This document shows positions 15,398-24,077 of a stretch of DNA of 35,281 nucleotides, one piece after another. A program made the translations under genes and the position numbers. The DNA lies in NCBI GenBank assembly GCA_039028935.1, contig JBCCHD010000036.1:1-35281 (forward strand), written 5' to 3'. The notes beneath the pieces are model-generated. The model ran no database searches. It saw only the letters and a list, made by a program, of their open reading frames with translations, and had not been told where the DNA came from. Source of the stretch: Pseudomonadota bacterium (GTDB lineage Bacteria; Pseudomonadota; Gammaproteobacteria; Steroidobacterales; SZUA-146). Every line of letters begins with the position of its first letter. Within the stretch, counting starts at the first letter, position 1.

Positions 15398-18210
15398 TCA
15401 AAATCCTTCTGCATAAGTTGATGGAGTGCGGACGCCACTTCGTCGTCCTCAAGCTGCTCAATCTCGGCCAGAGCGTGTGCGACAAAATCAGCGTGGGTGT
15501 CGTTCACGCTCTCCACCAGTTCAGCCAGGGCGCCGCCCACATCGCTCTCTTCAATAACAACGACGGCCGCGTCGATATCGACAAGTTCACACAGTGCAGC
15601 CTCTACCTCACCGGGTTCAACGCGAAACCCTCTCACTTTCAGCTGGTGATCGGTTCGTCCCAAAAACACGATGTCACCATCGAGTCGCATCGCAACGCGA
15701 TCGCCCGTGCGGTAGTACCGCCCCGCCAGCGGTGACTCGCGATGAACGAATCGAGAATCGGTGTCGTTAACACGATTCAAATAGCCCAATGCAACGTTTG
15801 CCCCGCCCACAACCAGCTCTCCCGGCACGCCTCGCGGCACGAGTCGATCGTGACGATCCACCACGAGTGCCACCGTATTGACAATCGGCTTACCGATGGA
15901 CACAGCGTTTTCCGCGCGCAACTGCGCGGCGGTAACCCAGACGCAGCTTTCACTCGGACCGTATTCGTTATGCAGAGCCACACCCGGCAACAGCGCGGCG
16001 TGCCGCTTAACCAGCGGTTGCGGACAGGCCTCGCCCGCAACGATCACCGCGCGAAGTGAGCGACACGCTGTTTGTTCAAGCTCATCGAGCATCAGGGCAT
16101 AGAGACTCGGCACGCACAATGTATGGGTGACCGCCTCGGTGGTAAACACGCGGATGAGTGAGGTCACATCGAGCTCGGCTCGGTCCGCTGGCAACACGAG
16201 CTTGCCACCTGTGCAGAGTGTCCAGTAAATGCCTGCAATCGAGCTGTCGGTGGCCAGCGACGACAACAACGCAAATGCCTCGGGTGCGGCGCTATAGTAG
16301 TGCCCACGAGCCAGTGTGGAGTTCACGAGATTGCCGTGCGACACGCGAACCCCTTTGGGTTGACCTGTCGAGCCTGACGTATAAATCACGTAGGCCGTAT
16401 CGCGTGGCAACGAGGTAGAGATCGCGGCTGGAGCGGGCGATGTCGAACGATCAACATACAGTCGTTCGACGTCGTCATTCGCCGCATCACGCGTTGAGGT
16501 CGTGAGCAGCAAGGGTCCGGCATCACCGGACAGCGCCTCACGGCCAGCCGATAAGTCAGCCATCACGAATTCAATGCGGCTCAACGGGTCCTTTGCATCG
16601 AGCGTTACGTACACTTTGCCCGCCATCAGGGCCGCAAGCTGTGCGACGATCGCCCAGTGATTTCGCTCACACACAATCACGCAGGCACAGGCGCCGGGAT
16701 GGTTTTGCGTAATGTCGACCGCCACCTCTTCGGCCAAACGCCACATCTTGGCATAGGACACCGTTTCCTCACCCACAGCAATGGCCGTCCGTTCGGGCGT
16801 GTGTGCGACGTGTTGACGTATTTCTTCTAACACTGTGTGCGCAGGAACATCGGTGGACGCACCGAGTGCTTGCGACAAGTCGGTGCCTGCGTCGCGCAAC
16901 ACATCGATGTCACGAACCTGCTCGGCGCCAATCAGCTCGGCCAGTGCCGCGTCGACGGCGGCCAACATATCGGTAATCGCCTGCGCACTGAATACCGACT
17001 GATCGTGTACCGCAATCAGAGACATTGTTGGACCCGGCACAATCAGAAGCGCGAGCGGGTAATGCGAGTACTCCTCAAACAGTTGCTCGTCAAACGTCAA
17101 CCGCTGATCGCCGGCGTCAAAGGAGGGGAAGTTCTCAAATACCAGCAGCGTTTCAAACAGCGGCAGACCCGCCGGCACATCGCTGGCTTTTTGGATTGCG
17201 CTCAATCCAACGTGGTCGTGTTCGCGTTGGGCTACTTGCTCGCGCTGGATGGTATCGAGCAGCGCGTCGACGCGCCCCGATAATCGGACACGCGTCGGCA
17301 CCGTCGAGATAAACAATCCAGCGGTTCGGTCGATCCCCGCGAGTTCAGGCGGCCGCCCGGCCGAGGTCGTTCCGAACACCACATCCTGTCGATCGGTGTA
17401 CCGTTCGAGCACCAGCGCCCACGCGGCCACAAACAGCGTGTTGAGAGTAACGCGTGAACGACGCGCAAAACTCTGTAGTCGCTCGACTTTTTCACTCGAC
17501 AGCTCATACGCGGTTTGTTGAGCGGGCAGGTCAATCGCCGTCCCATCTTGCTTAAGGCGAGGCGAGGAAGGCATCGAAAAGCCAGCCAGATAGTCGCGCC
17601 AAAATGCCGTCGCGCGCGTTGTATTTTGCTGTCGCTGCCAATTCACGAACTGCTCAAAGGTCGGGGCGTCCGTGGCAATGAAATTCTGTCCTTGTACCCG
17701 CGCGGTGTAGCGTGCCTGCACATTCGCCAGCACGAGACGCATCGACCAACCATCGAGGATGAGATGCGAAAAGCTCAGCAGCATGTAGTAGCGATTATCG
17801 GCCAATCGCCAAAATTTAAGGCGCATGAGGGGCGCCTGATCCAGTACAAAGCCCGCTTCGCGGTCGCGTTTGGTGTAGGCCGCAATCGTTGTCTGTTGAG
17901 TCGCCGCACTTAATGAACGTGCGTCGTCAATGTCAAACGGTAGCTCGACTTGATTGCGCACAACTTGGAGTGGATGGTCGCGCTTTTCCCAGGTAAAGAA
18001 GGTACGCAGTATCGCATGTTCTTCGACGGCGCCGTTCCAGGCCTCACGGAGGGCATCGATATTGATGTCGCCCTCCAACTGAGCACCAAACTGGTCAAAG
18101 TAAGCGCCGGGCCGGGCCGTATCGAGGGTGTGATAGAGCAGACCCTCTTGAAGTGGCGTTAGTCGGAAGATGGCTTCGATATTGCGCGGCGTCATACGTG
18201 GCGTACCCAT
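15394..18210 (-). CDS. NRPS protein C-A(N-terminal part), first half of a split module
   Basis: This 938-residue protein has a condensation domain (about 12-440) with SHLILDG at 148-154, so the first His of HHxxxDG is Ser but the catalytic second His is kept. The A domain follows (about 460-875) with A3 YTSGSTGQPKG (610-620), A5 NEYGPSE (748), A7 YRTGD and A8 GRTDHQLKVRGFRVEPGEVE, then a 65-residue acidic helical tail; A9, A10 and the PCP are absent and are encoded two genes on. Reading pocket positions by alignment to GrsA gives D-S-A-L-I-A-E-V-W, for which I cannot name a substrate. The N-terminus (IEAIFRLTPLQEG) resembles acceptor docking segments that follow E domains. ATG 18210 is used; ATG 18195 is possible. 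Confidence 0.9.
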   Translation of the reverse strand: MGTPRMTPRNIEAIFRLTPLQEGLLYHTLDTARPGAYFDQFGAQLEGDINIDALREAWNGAVEEHAILRTFFTWEKRDHPLQVVRNQVELPFDIDDARSLSAATQQTTIAAYTKRDREAGFVLDQAPLMRLKFWRLADNRYYMLLSFSHLILDGWSMRLVLANVQARYTARVQGQNFIATDAPTFEQFVNWQRQQNTTRATAFWRDYLAGFSMPSSPRLKQDGTAIDLPAQQTAYELSSEKVERLQSFARRSRVTLNTLFVAAWALVLERYTDRQDVVFGTTSAGRPPELAGIDRTAGLFISTVPTRVRLSGRVDALLDTIQREQVAQREHDHVGLSAIQKASDVPAGLPLFETLLVFENFPSFDAGDQRLTFDEQLFEEYSHYPLALLIVPGPTMSLIAVHDQSVFSAQAITDMLAAVDAALAELIGAEQVRDIDVLRDAGTDLSQALGASTDVPAHTVLEEIRQHVAHTPERTAIAVGEETVSYAKMWRLAEEVAVDITQNHPGACACVIVCERNHWAIVAQLAALMAGKVYVTLDAKDPLSRIEFVMADLSAGREALSGDAGPLLLTTSTRDAANDDVERLYVDRSTSPAPAAISTSLPRDTAYVIYTSGSTGQPKGVRVSHGNLVNSTLARGHYYSAAPEAFALLSSLATDSSIAGIYWTLCTGGKLVLPADRAELDVTSLIRVFTTEAVTHTLCVPSLYALMLDELEQTACRSLRAVIVAGEACPQPLVKRHAALLPGVALHNEYGPSESCVWVTAAQLRAENAVSIGKPIVNTVALVVDRHDRLVPRGVPGELVVGGANVALGYLNRVNDTDSRFVHRESPLAGRYYRTGDRVAMRLDGDIVFLGRTDHQLKVRGFRVEPGEVEAALCELVDIDAAVVVIEESDVGGALAELVESVNDTHADFVAHALAEIEQLEDDEVASALHQLMQKDFE

Positions 18211-18261
18211 TCGTGTGATACAGGCCGAACGGCAAACAGGGCAGTTGGGGCGTGATACATG

Positions 18262-21200
18262 CTAAAGGTCACCGTATTCGGCCAGAATATCGTCGAGATC
18301 ACCTTGATCAACCCCGGCTGACTGAAAATCACTCGTATCGGCGAGCGTGTCGTCATGACTCAGAATATACTCCACCAGCGTGGTTACGCGCTGCCGCAGC
18401 GCTGCGCCGAGCGCGTGCAGCGTATCCTCGCGATAAGCACCTTGATACGCCCAATCAATGTGCAACTGACCGTCATAAAACATGGCGTTAATTTCCCAGG
18501 CGTAGGGACGCGTATTGTCTTCGCCAAACGATGCGGCAAGAGGACGGGCAAACGTCAGCAAACCGCCGGATCGAGGTTGGCGCCAAACACCCAGATAGTT
18601 GAACAACACCGGCACGGCCACCGCCGGCGACAACGCGGCTGCCGTCGCTTTATCCGCACCAAACCGGAGTGCGCCGTAACTCGAGCCGCCGAGCGTCACG
18701 CGACGCAAGCGGTCACGCACACTCGGCAACATACCTGCTTCCTCCGTCGCCTCGTCCGCGGCCAATGTGACGGGGTAGACACTCGTGAACCACCCTACCG
18801 TGCGCAGTGTGTCGACTTCCGGCGTAATGGGTTCGCGACCATGCGCTTCAACGTCCAGCGTAAAATGACTCAATCCGCTCCACGCAAAAACCGTATCGGC
18901 CAGCGCCGCAATAAGGACATCTTGGGGTTGTATACGCCATGCGGCACTAACGTCGGACAGTAACTGTCGACTGGTTTTACTGTCGAGTGACAGGCGCATC
19001 GATCGAGCAACGTGTTCACCGGTGTCCTCGGGCAGCGCGTTGACCTGACGCACGGCACGCTGCCAACCGCTGAGTTCATCGCGCGCGGCAGTCGATGCAC
19101 CAAACGTCTGCTGAGCCGCGGCCCAGTGGCGCATAGAGGTCGTTTTGGGCGGCAGCTGAACCGGTTCGGCCCGTTTCAGTGCGGTATACACCTGTTCGAG
19201 ATCGTCCATTAGTACCCACCATGACACCGCATCGATAATCAGGTGATGCGCAATCAGTAGCAGCGAGGATGACGGCCCCGGCGCGAGCACGGCGTGAAAT
19301 AACTGTCCGCTTTTCAACTCACAGCGCTGCTGAAAAGCCCCGATGTGACGTTCAACCCATTGCGTATCCACGTCATGCTCGGCAAGCGTCTGAACGTTCA
19401 CCGATGCCTCGTCGGCATTTGCGAACGTTTGGGTCCAATTCCCCTCTTCCTGATGAAACTGTGCCCGGAGTACGTCATGATGCACGACCAATTGTCGCAA
19501 CGCTTCACGGAGTATGTGCGTATCCAGCGTTTCCTCGCAGTGAAGCACCACATACTGGCAATAGCGCTCGGGTCGAGCTAATCCCCACCCGAAATAACGT
19601 TGCTGGGCCGGCGCGAGCGGGACGCTGCCTTCGATTGGACCCTGCTCGCTGGCTAATTCGGTGGTGCTGTCGACCACCTGTGCGAGCGCACGAATAGTGG
19701 GCCGGTCGAACACCTGCTGTGGGGACAACAACAGTCCATGTTTGGCGACACTCGCGACAATCTGAATATTGACAATGGAATCCCCACCCAGCTCGAAGAA
19801 ATTATCATTGACGCCAATTCGATCGATGCCAAAGACCTCTCGCCACACCGTAGCCAACGTTTTCTCGACCTGTCCTTCAGGCGCCTCATAACGCACATCT
19901 AGATGGGCGCGACTCGCCGACGGTGTTGGCAATGCCGCGCGATCGACTTTCCCGTTTGGCGTTAGCGGCATCGCTTGGAGCGGCACATAGGCGGTCGGCA
20001 CCAACGCGTCGGGTAATACGTCGGCCAACGCAGTTCGTAGTGCGTGGCTATCCAGAGGTGACGACTCGACATAGTAGGCAACAAGCTGCGCCCGCTCACG
20101 TCGTTCACTGCTTGTTCGTGGCGTGTACTCGATCTCGTTTAAAATTCGATTGACATTGTCAATATTAATATTGTCGTCAAGCTCTTCGCGAGCGGCATCG
20201 CGCTCTTTATGGCCCAAGCGAACGTCCCAGCTATAAGGCAGCGAATAGTTGTGAAAGCCGCGTTCTTGTTTATGCACAAAAATACCGGCTTCGTTGATCA
20301 GACAATTAGTAGAGCGACCCGTATCGGCTGGGCGCACCCAGGGCACACGCTCGTCGAGATACACCAGCATTTCGCTAAGCTCAACGTCCGTATAACGGTA
20401 GTAATCCACATACTCGATATCGGTAAACACGCTGTCGTCGTCAAAATGCGACACGTCCATGAGCTGGGACACCGCATCGTCCGCTCGATGATACGCGCGC
20501 CGCGCGTCGATGATCATCGAATCGATGCGATCGATATCGAATTCGCCCTGACGAAACAGATCCGCAACACGGGTTTCAAAGATTTGTCCACGCGACAATC
20601 CGGTAAAAATATGGCGGATACCCCGATCGCGCGCAATCTTGAGACTCAATGTGTAAATCGTTTTGAAACAGCCGTTGCACACGTTGCTAAAACGATTGAG
20701 GCTATCGCGGAAAATCGCGTTCATAGCCGGTGTTGTGCCCTCGATAAGCTCCAGACCCAGATGATCCGTTACCCGCTTCATGTTGTCTTTCGCACCTTGC
20801 GAGATAAAGCCATTATCGAGTGTAAACACCAATGGCTTGAGCCCAAGGTCAACGACCTGACAGAGCGCAAACGTGCTGTCCTTTCCACCACTGAGCAACA
20901 TCATGCAATCGGCCGCTCCGGGTTCTCGCGACGCGCGACTCGCGACGATCGTGTCGACTATTTCGGCAAGGTCATCCAGCGTTCTAAAATAGTCTCTTGC
21001 ACGCTGAGCTTCGGCCTCGTAAATACGGCAGATCTTGCACACCTGCTCGTCATCTAATTGTGCCGCAGGGTGTCGATTGGAGATCCCACAGCGCACACAA
21101 AATTCCTCGTCGTGCTCCACTGTTTCGGGCACATGCAACATCACCGTCGCTTCGGTTATCGACGGTAACTTGAGCATCGCCTGCTCGATTTCACCCGGCT

Positions 21201-23802
21201 CGATCCGAAATCCGTTGAGCTTGATTTGATGATCGATGCGGCCAAGACACTGCAGCGCACCGAGTTGCGCTTTGTCGTCCAAACGAAAACGCGCCAAATC
21301 ACCCGTTCGGTACAGCCGTTCGCCTGCCCGATAGGGATCGGCAATAAATCGCTCTGCGGTGAGCGCATCGCGACGAAAATAACCGCGAGCCACACCGGGC
21401 CCACCGATGCACAGCTCCCCGATTGCACCTGGCACCTGGTGCCGACCCGCTTCGTCCAGTACATACAGATACGTGCCGTGTATCGCATGACCGATCGGTA
21501 CAGAAACCAGCGTATCGGTCTGAGGCTCGTACTCATGCACCGCGCAAGCGACCGTGCCCTCGGTGGGACCGTACTCATTAAATAATTTGACGCGACCGCC
21601 AAAATAGTTGTGCACGGAACGCGCAAGCTCGGTGCGAAAATCTTCGCCCCCCACGATCAGACTCTGTAGTCGACTCGTCGATAGATCCATTGCTTGCAAC
21701 AGTGCAAGATGAGCGGGCGTGAGTTTAATCACATCCACCTCATTGGCTTCGACAACATCGCGAATGAGCATGCCCGACACGGCATCGTCTCGATAGATCA
21801 CCAGTTCGCCGCCACTCACCAGCGGTACAAACAGCGACGTGATCGTCAGATCAAACGCCAGTGACGAAAAAAGCGGCCAACACAGCGGGCGCTCGGGCTG
21901 ATAGTAGCCGGCGGCCCAGCCGATGTAGTGCGCGAGGTTATCGTGCCCAACTTCCACCCCTTTTGGCGTACCCGTTGAGCCAGACGTATAAATGAGGTAC
22001 GCGGTGTGCGCTGGCGATACACTGGATTCGTGGTTAATCGTGTCATCAAGTTCAAAGGGCGCGGTAATCACGGCCTGCTCATCTTGAACATCATCCGCCT
22101 GTGACACGGCGCACACGACCGCCTTTACTTCTGCATCACGTAACACAAACTGCCGCCGAGAGAGTGGGTGCGTATCGTCGATCGGTACGTAGGCCGCGCC
22201 GCGCATCAAGGTGCCCAAAATGGCCACGATGGCGTCGAGCGAACGCGGCAGCATGATAGCCACACGATCATGGGGCTCTACCCCCATTGCGGCCAGCTTC
22301 TGGGCGAACGCCTGCGCAGAGCGGTTCAGCTCACGGTAGGTCAGCGTTTGCGCCCCCTCTCTGACCGCAACCGATTGGGGCACGCTGTTGACGCGCTGGC
22401 AAAAGGCGTCGATCACGGTGGCCGGCCGATCTGCCGCGCGCTCGGGTTGCGGGTTGTCGACGCCGAGCGCTTCGAGGTGTTCACTGGTCAGCAGCGGCGC
22501 ATCGATGATCCGCTGTTGCGGTTGCTGAGTGAACGCGTCCATCAATCGGCAAAAATCCTGGCCCGGCCGCGTTTGTTGGGCACCGGGAAACGCCTGTTCA
22601 TTCACATCGAAAAATAGCCGTAGGTTGTCGATACCGTCGAAATTCTCAACCTGCATTCGAACCAAGTGATTGCGGTCTCCCGAATCCGGATGAATCCAAC
22701 GCGATGTCATCGGAATCGCGCCAAACGGGCCAAACTCAGCGGTAATGTAATTCAAAACCACCTGAACATCCCGATTAAGAGCAAAGCTACTGGCCCCCGG
22801 AGCAGTATGAATCAGCACATTTTGCGTACTCGCGGCGACTTTGCGATACAAACTCAAAAACGTTTCATCATCCTCGATCTCAACAATCAGTGGATAGAGC
22901 TCGATAAACAGCCCCGGTGTTTTCTTCTGTGTATCGGAGCCACGGTTATGTGTGGGCATACTCAATGCAAGGGTGCGATTGCCGGACACGCGATAGAGCC
23001 ACGCGAATAGCGTTGTTGCCATCACTTGAAACTGCGCAAGATCCGAAGTCAACGCTTGGCAATGACTCGACGCGGCCAGTGCTTTGAAGCGCTCGATGCG
23101 CTCTACGCCCAATTCGCACGGTATGCGGCGCGTCACGCCGTTGACCGCGCCCGGCCGCTCCGCATAAAACGACAGGGAATCGATCGGCAACGCGGGTCGT
23201 GTTTGCCAATACTGGCGCGCGCGCTGATTGGCCTTTGAGGTTTGTCTGGCCTGCTCATGGTCCACATAGGCGCTGAATGGAGGCAATGTCAGCGGACAGG
23301 AATCGGTATCTCGTTCGCGACTATAGGCATTGGCCATCGCGCGATAAATGAGCGCGGTCGATGATGCATCGGTCACCAAATGGTGCTGATTGAAATACCA
23401 AATATATCGGTCTGTATCCAATTGAAGTAAGGCAGAATCAAATAGGCATCGCTCGAGATCGAAGATGTGCCGCGTGCGTTGCGCCAGCCATGCGTCAACC
23501 TGCTCAGCAGGCTGCCGTCGCATATCAAGACACTCCACGTCGTAGAGGTACTGCTCATGAAAGCGCTGTCGCGCAACGCCCGCATGATGTTCAAACGTGG
23601 TGCGCATGGCGTCACTGGCATCAATCACCGTTTGAAAGGCGCGCACAAACCGCTCGGAGTCGATTTCACCATGAAGTTCGAACGCCATCGCCATGTTGTA
23701 CAGGGGATCGTCCGGCTGGAGTCGCTGCCCTGTCCAGATCAACTGCTGGCTTCGGGTTAGCGGCCGGGTTGTCACCGTTTGCGATATAAATCTCAGCGCC
23801 AA
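18262..23802 (-). CDS. NRPS C-A-PCP-E with a PP-loop domain inserted in the A domain
   Basis: An 1846-residue synthetase. Domains: C (about 10-445, HHLVTDA at 140-146, starter-like); A core (about 460-895, A3 YTSGSTGTPKG near 605, A8 ending about 870); insertion (about 895-1235); A9/A10 (about 1240-1290, NGKVDR with Lys1285); PCP (about 1305-1375, Ser1342); E (about 1390-1820, HHLIIDAVSW, EAHGRE, RTVGWFT, SYG, FNYLG). The insertion has Cys pairs 902/905 and 922/925, a PP-loop SGGKDS (971-976) and a CNGC pair (1042-1045), resembling WbpG/PseA-type amidotransferases and thiolating PP-loop enzymes. Pocket residues read D-L-T-K-I-G-E-V-A-K, close to the asparagine code. The start is TTG 23802, with GGAG overlapping the carrier-protein stop. 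The tail (DFQSAGVDQ ... AEYGDL) looks like a donor docking segment. Confidence 0.92.
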   Translation of the reverse strand: MALRFISQTVTTRPLTRSQQLIWTGQRLQPDDPLYNMAMAFELHGEIDSERFVRAFQTVIDASDAMRTTFEHHAGVARQRFHEQYLYDVECLDMRRQPAEQVDAWLAQRTRHIFDLERCLFDSALLQLDTDRYIWYFNQHHLVTDASSTALIYRAMANAYSRERDTDSCPLTLPPFSAYVDHEQARQTSKANQRARQYWQTRPALPIDSLSFYAERPGAVNGVTRRIPCELGVERIERFKALAASSHCQALTSDLAQFQVMATTLFAWLYRVSGNRTLALSMPTHNRGSDTQKKTPGLFIELYPLIVEIEDDETFLSLYRKVAASTQNVLIHTAPGASSFALNRDVQVVLNYITAEFGPFGAIPMTSRWIHPDSGDRNHLVRMQVENFDGIDNLRLFFDVNEQAFPGAQQTRPGQDFCRLMDAFTQQPQQRIIDAPLLTSEHLEALGVDNPQPERAADRPATVIDAFCQRVNSVPQSVAVREGAQTLTYRELNRSAQAFAQKLAAMGVEPHDRVAIMLPRSLDAIVAILGTLMRGAAYVPIDDTHPLSRRQFVLRDAEVKAVVCAVSQADDVQDEQAVITAPFELDDTINHESSVSPAHTAYLIYTSGSTGTPKGVEVGHDNLAHYIGWAAGYYQPERPLCWPLFSSLAFDLTITSLFVPLVSGGELVIYRDDAVSGMLIRDVVEANEVDVIKLTPAHLALLQAMDLSTSRLQSLIVGGEDFRTELARSVHNYFGGRVKLFNEYGPTEGTVACAVHEYEPQTDTLVSVPIGHAIHGTYLYVLDEAGRHQVPGAIGELCIGGPGVARGYFRRDALTAERFIADPYRAGERLYRTGDLARFRLDDKAQLGALQCLGRIDHQIKLNGFRIEPGEIEQAMLKLPSITEATVMLHVPETVEHDEEFCVRCGISNRHPAAQLDDEQVCKICRIYEAEAQRARDYFRTLDDLAEIVDTIVASRASREPGAADCMMLLSGGKDSTFALCQVVDLGLKPLVFTLDNGFISQGAKDNMKRVTDHLGLELIEGTTPAMNAIFRDSLNRFSNVCNGCFKTIYTLSLKIARDRGIRHIFTGLSRGQIFETRVADLFRQGEFDIDRIDSMIIDARRAYHRADDAVSQLMDVSHFDDDSVFTDIEYVDYYRYTDVELSEMLVYLDERVPWVRPADTGRSTNCLINEAGIFVHKQERGFHNYSLPYSWDVRLGHKERDAAREELDDNINIDNVNRILNEIEYTPRTSSERRERAQLVAYYVESSPLDSHALRTALADVLPDALVPTAYVPLQAMPLTPNGKVDRAALPTPSASRAHLDVRYEAPEGQVEKTLATVWREVFGIDRIGVNDNFFELGGDSIVNIQIVASVAKHGLLLSPQQVFDRPTIRALAQVVDSTTELASEQGPIEGSVPLAPAQQRYFGWGLARPERYCQYVVLHCEETLDTHILREALRQLVVHHDVLRAQFHQEEGNWTQTFANADEASVNVQTLAEHDVDTQWVERHIGAFQQRCELKSGQLFHAVLAPGPSSSLLLIAHHLIIDAVSWWVLMDDLEQVYTALKRAEPVQLPPKTTSMRHWAAAQQTFGASTAARDELSGWQRAVRQVNALPEDTGEHVARSMRLSLDSKTSRQLLSDVSAAWRIQPQDVLIAALADTVFAWSGLSHFTLDVEAHGREPITPEVDTLRTVGWFTSVYPVTLAADEATEEAGMLPSVRDRLRRVTLGGSSYGALRFGADKATAAALSPAVAVPVLFNYLGVWRQPRSGGLLTFARPLAASFGEDNTRPYAWEINAMFYDGQLHIDWAYQGAYREDTLHALGAALRQRVTTLVEYILSHDDTLADTSDFQSAGVDQGDLDDILAEYGDL

Positions 23803-23806
23803 TGTT

Positions 23807-24043
23807 TTACTCCGCGCTGCGACGTGCCAGGTAGCTCATCAACTGGTTAACCGTACGAAAGTTATCCAAAATGAAGTCTTCCGGCGGAATGACCAGGCCA
23901 AACTGCTCATCAATAAAACCGATCAACCGCAACATGCCAAGCGAATCCACCATGCCATCGGCTAGCAGATTTTCGTCGGCATCGATCCGCTCATCCTCTT
24001 CGAGAATTTCGTCGGTAATGAATGTGATGATGGCGTCTTTCAT
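23807..24043 (-). CDS. Stand-alone acyl/peptidyl carrier protein
   Basis: A 78-residue acidic carrier protein with the phosphopantetheine Ser in GMVDSLGML (about residue 34) and a conserved C-terminal half (LIGFIDEQFGL, then NFRTVNQLMSYL). This pattern is typical of free carriers that pair with stand-alone A enzymes and acyl-CoA-dehydrogenase-like flavoproteins, such as those carrying prolyl and pyrrolyl groups. It lies between the adenylating enzyme and the first elongation NRPS, and most likely hands its acyl group to that protein's C domain. An aggaa motif precedes the ATG. The four bases between its stop and the next start suggest coupling. Confidence 0.92.
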   Translation of the reverse strand: MKDAIITFITDEILEEDERIDADENLLADGMVDSLGMLRLIGFIDEQFGLVIPPEDFILDNFRTVNQLMSYLARRSAE

Positions 24044-24077
24044 GAAGGCTGTTCCTATTTATTTTGGTGAAGTCTGA

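Noticed and set aside
20209-21057. Plus-strand frame of about 280 codons opposite the PP-loop insert
   Set aside because: It lies wholly inside the NRPS on the other strand; the NRPS frame carries all expected motifs, and this one has no family features.
20000-21140. PP-loop insert as QueC (preQ0 synthase), given queD in the window
   Set aside because: The Cys pairs lie before the PP-loop and the sequence around them fits sugar amidotransferase or thiolation enzymes better than QueC, whose zinc Cys cluster is C-terminal; queD lies outside the operon.
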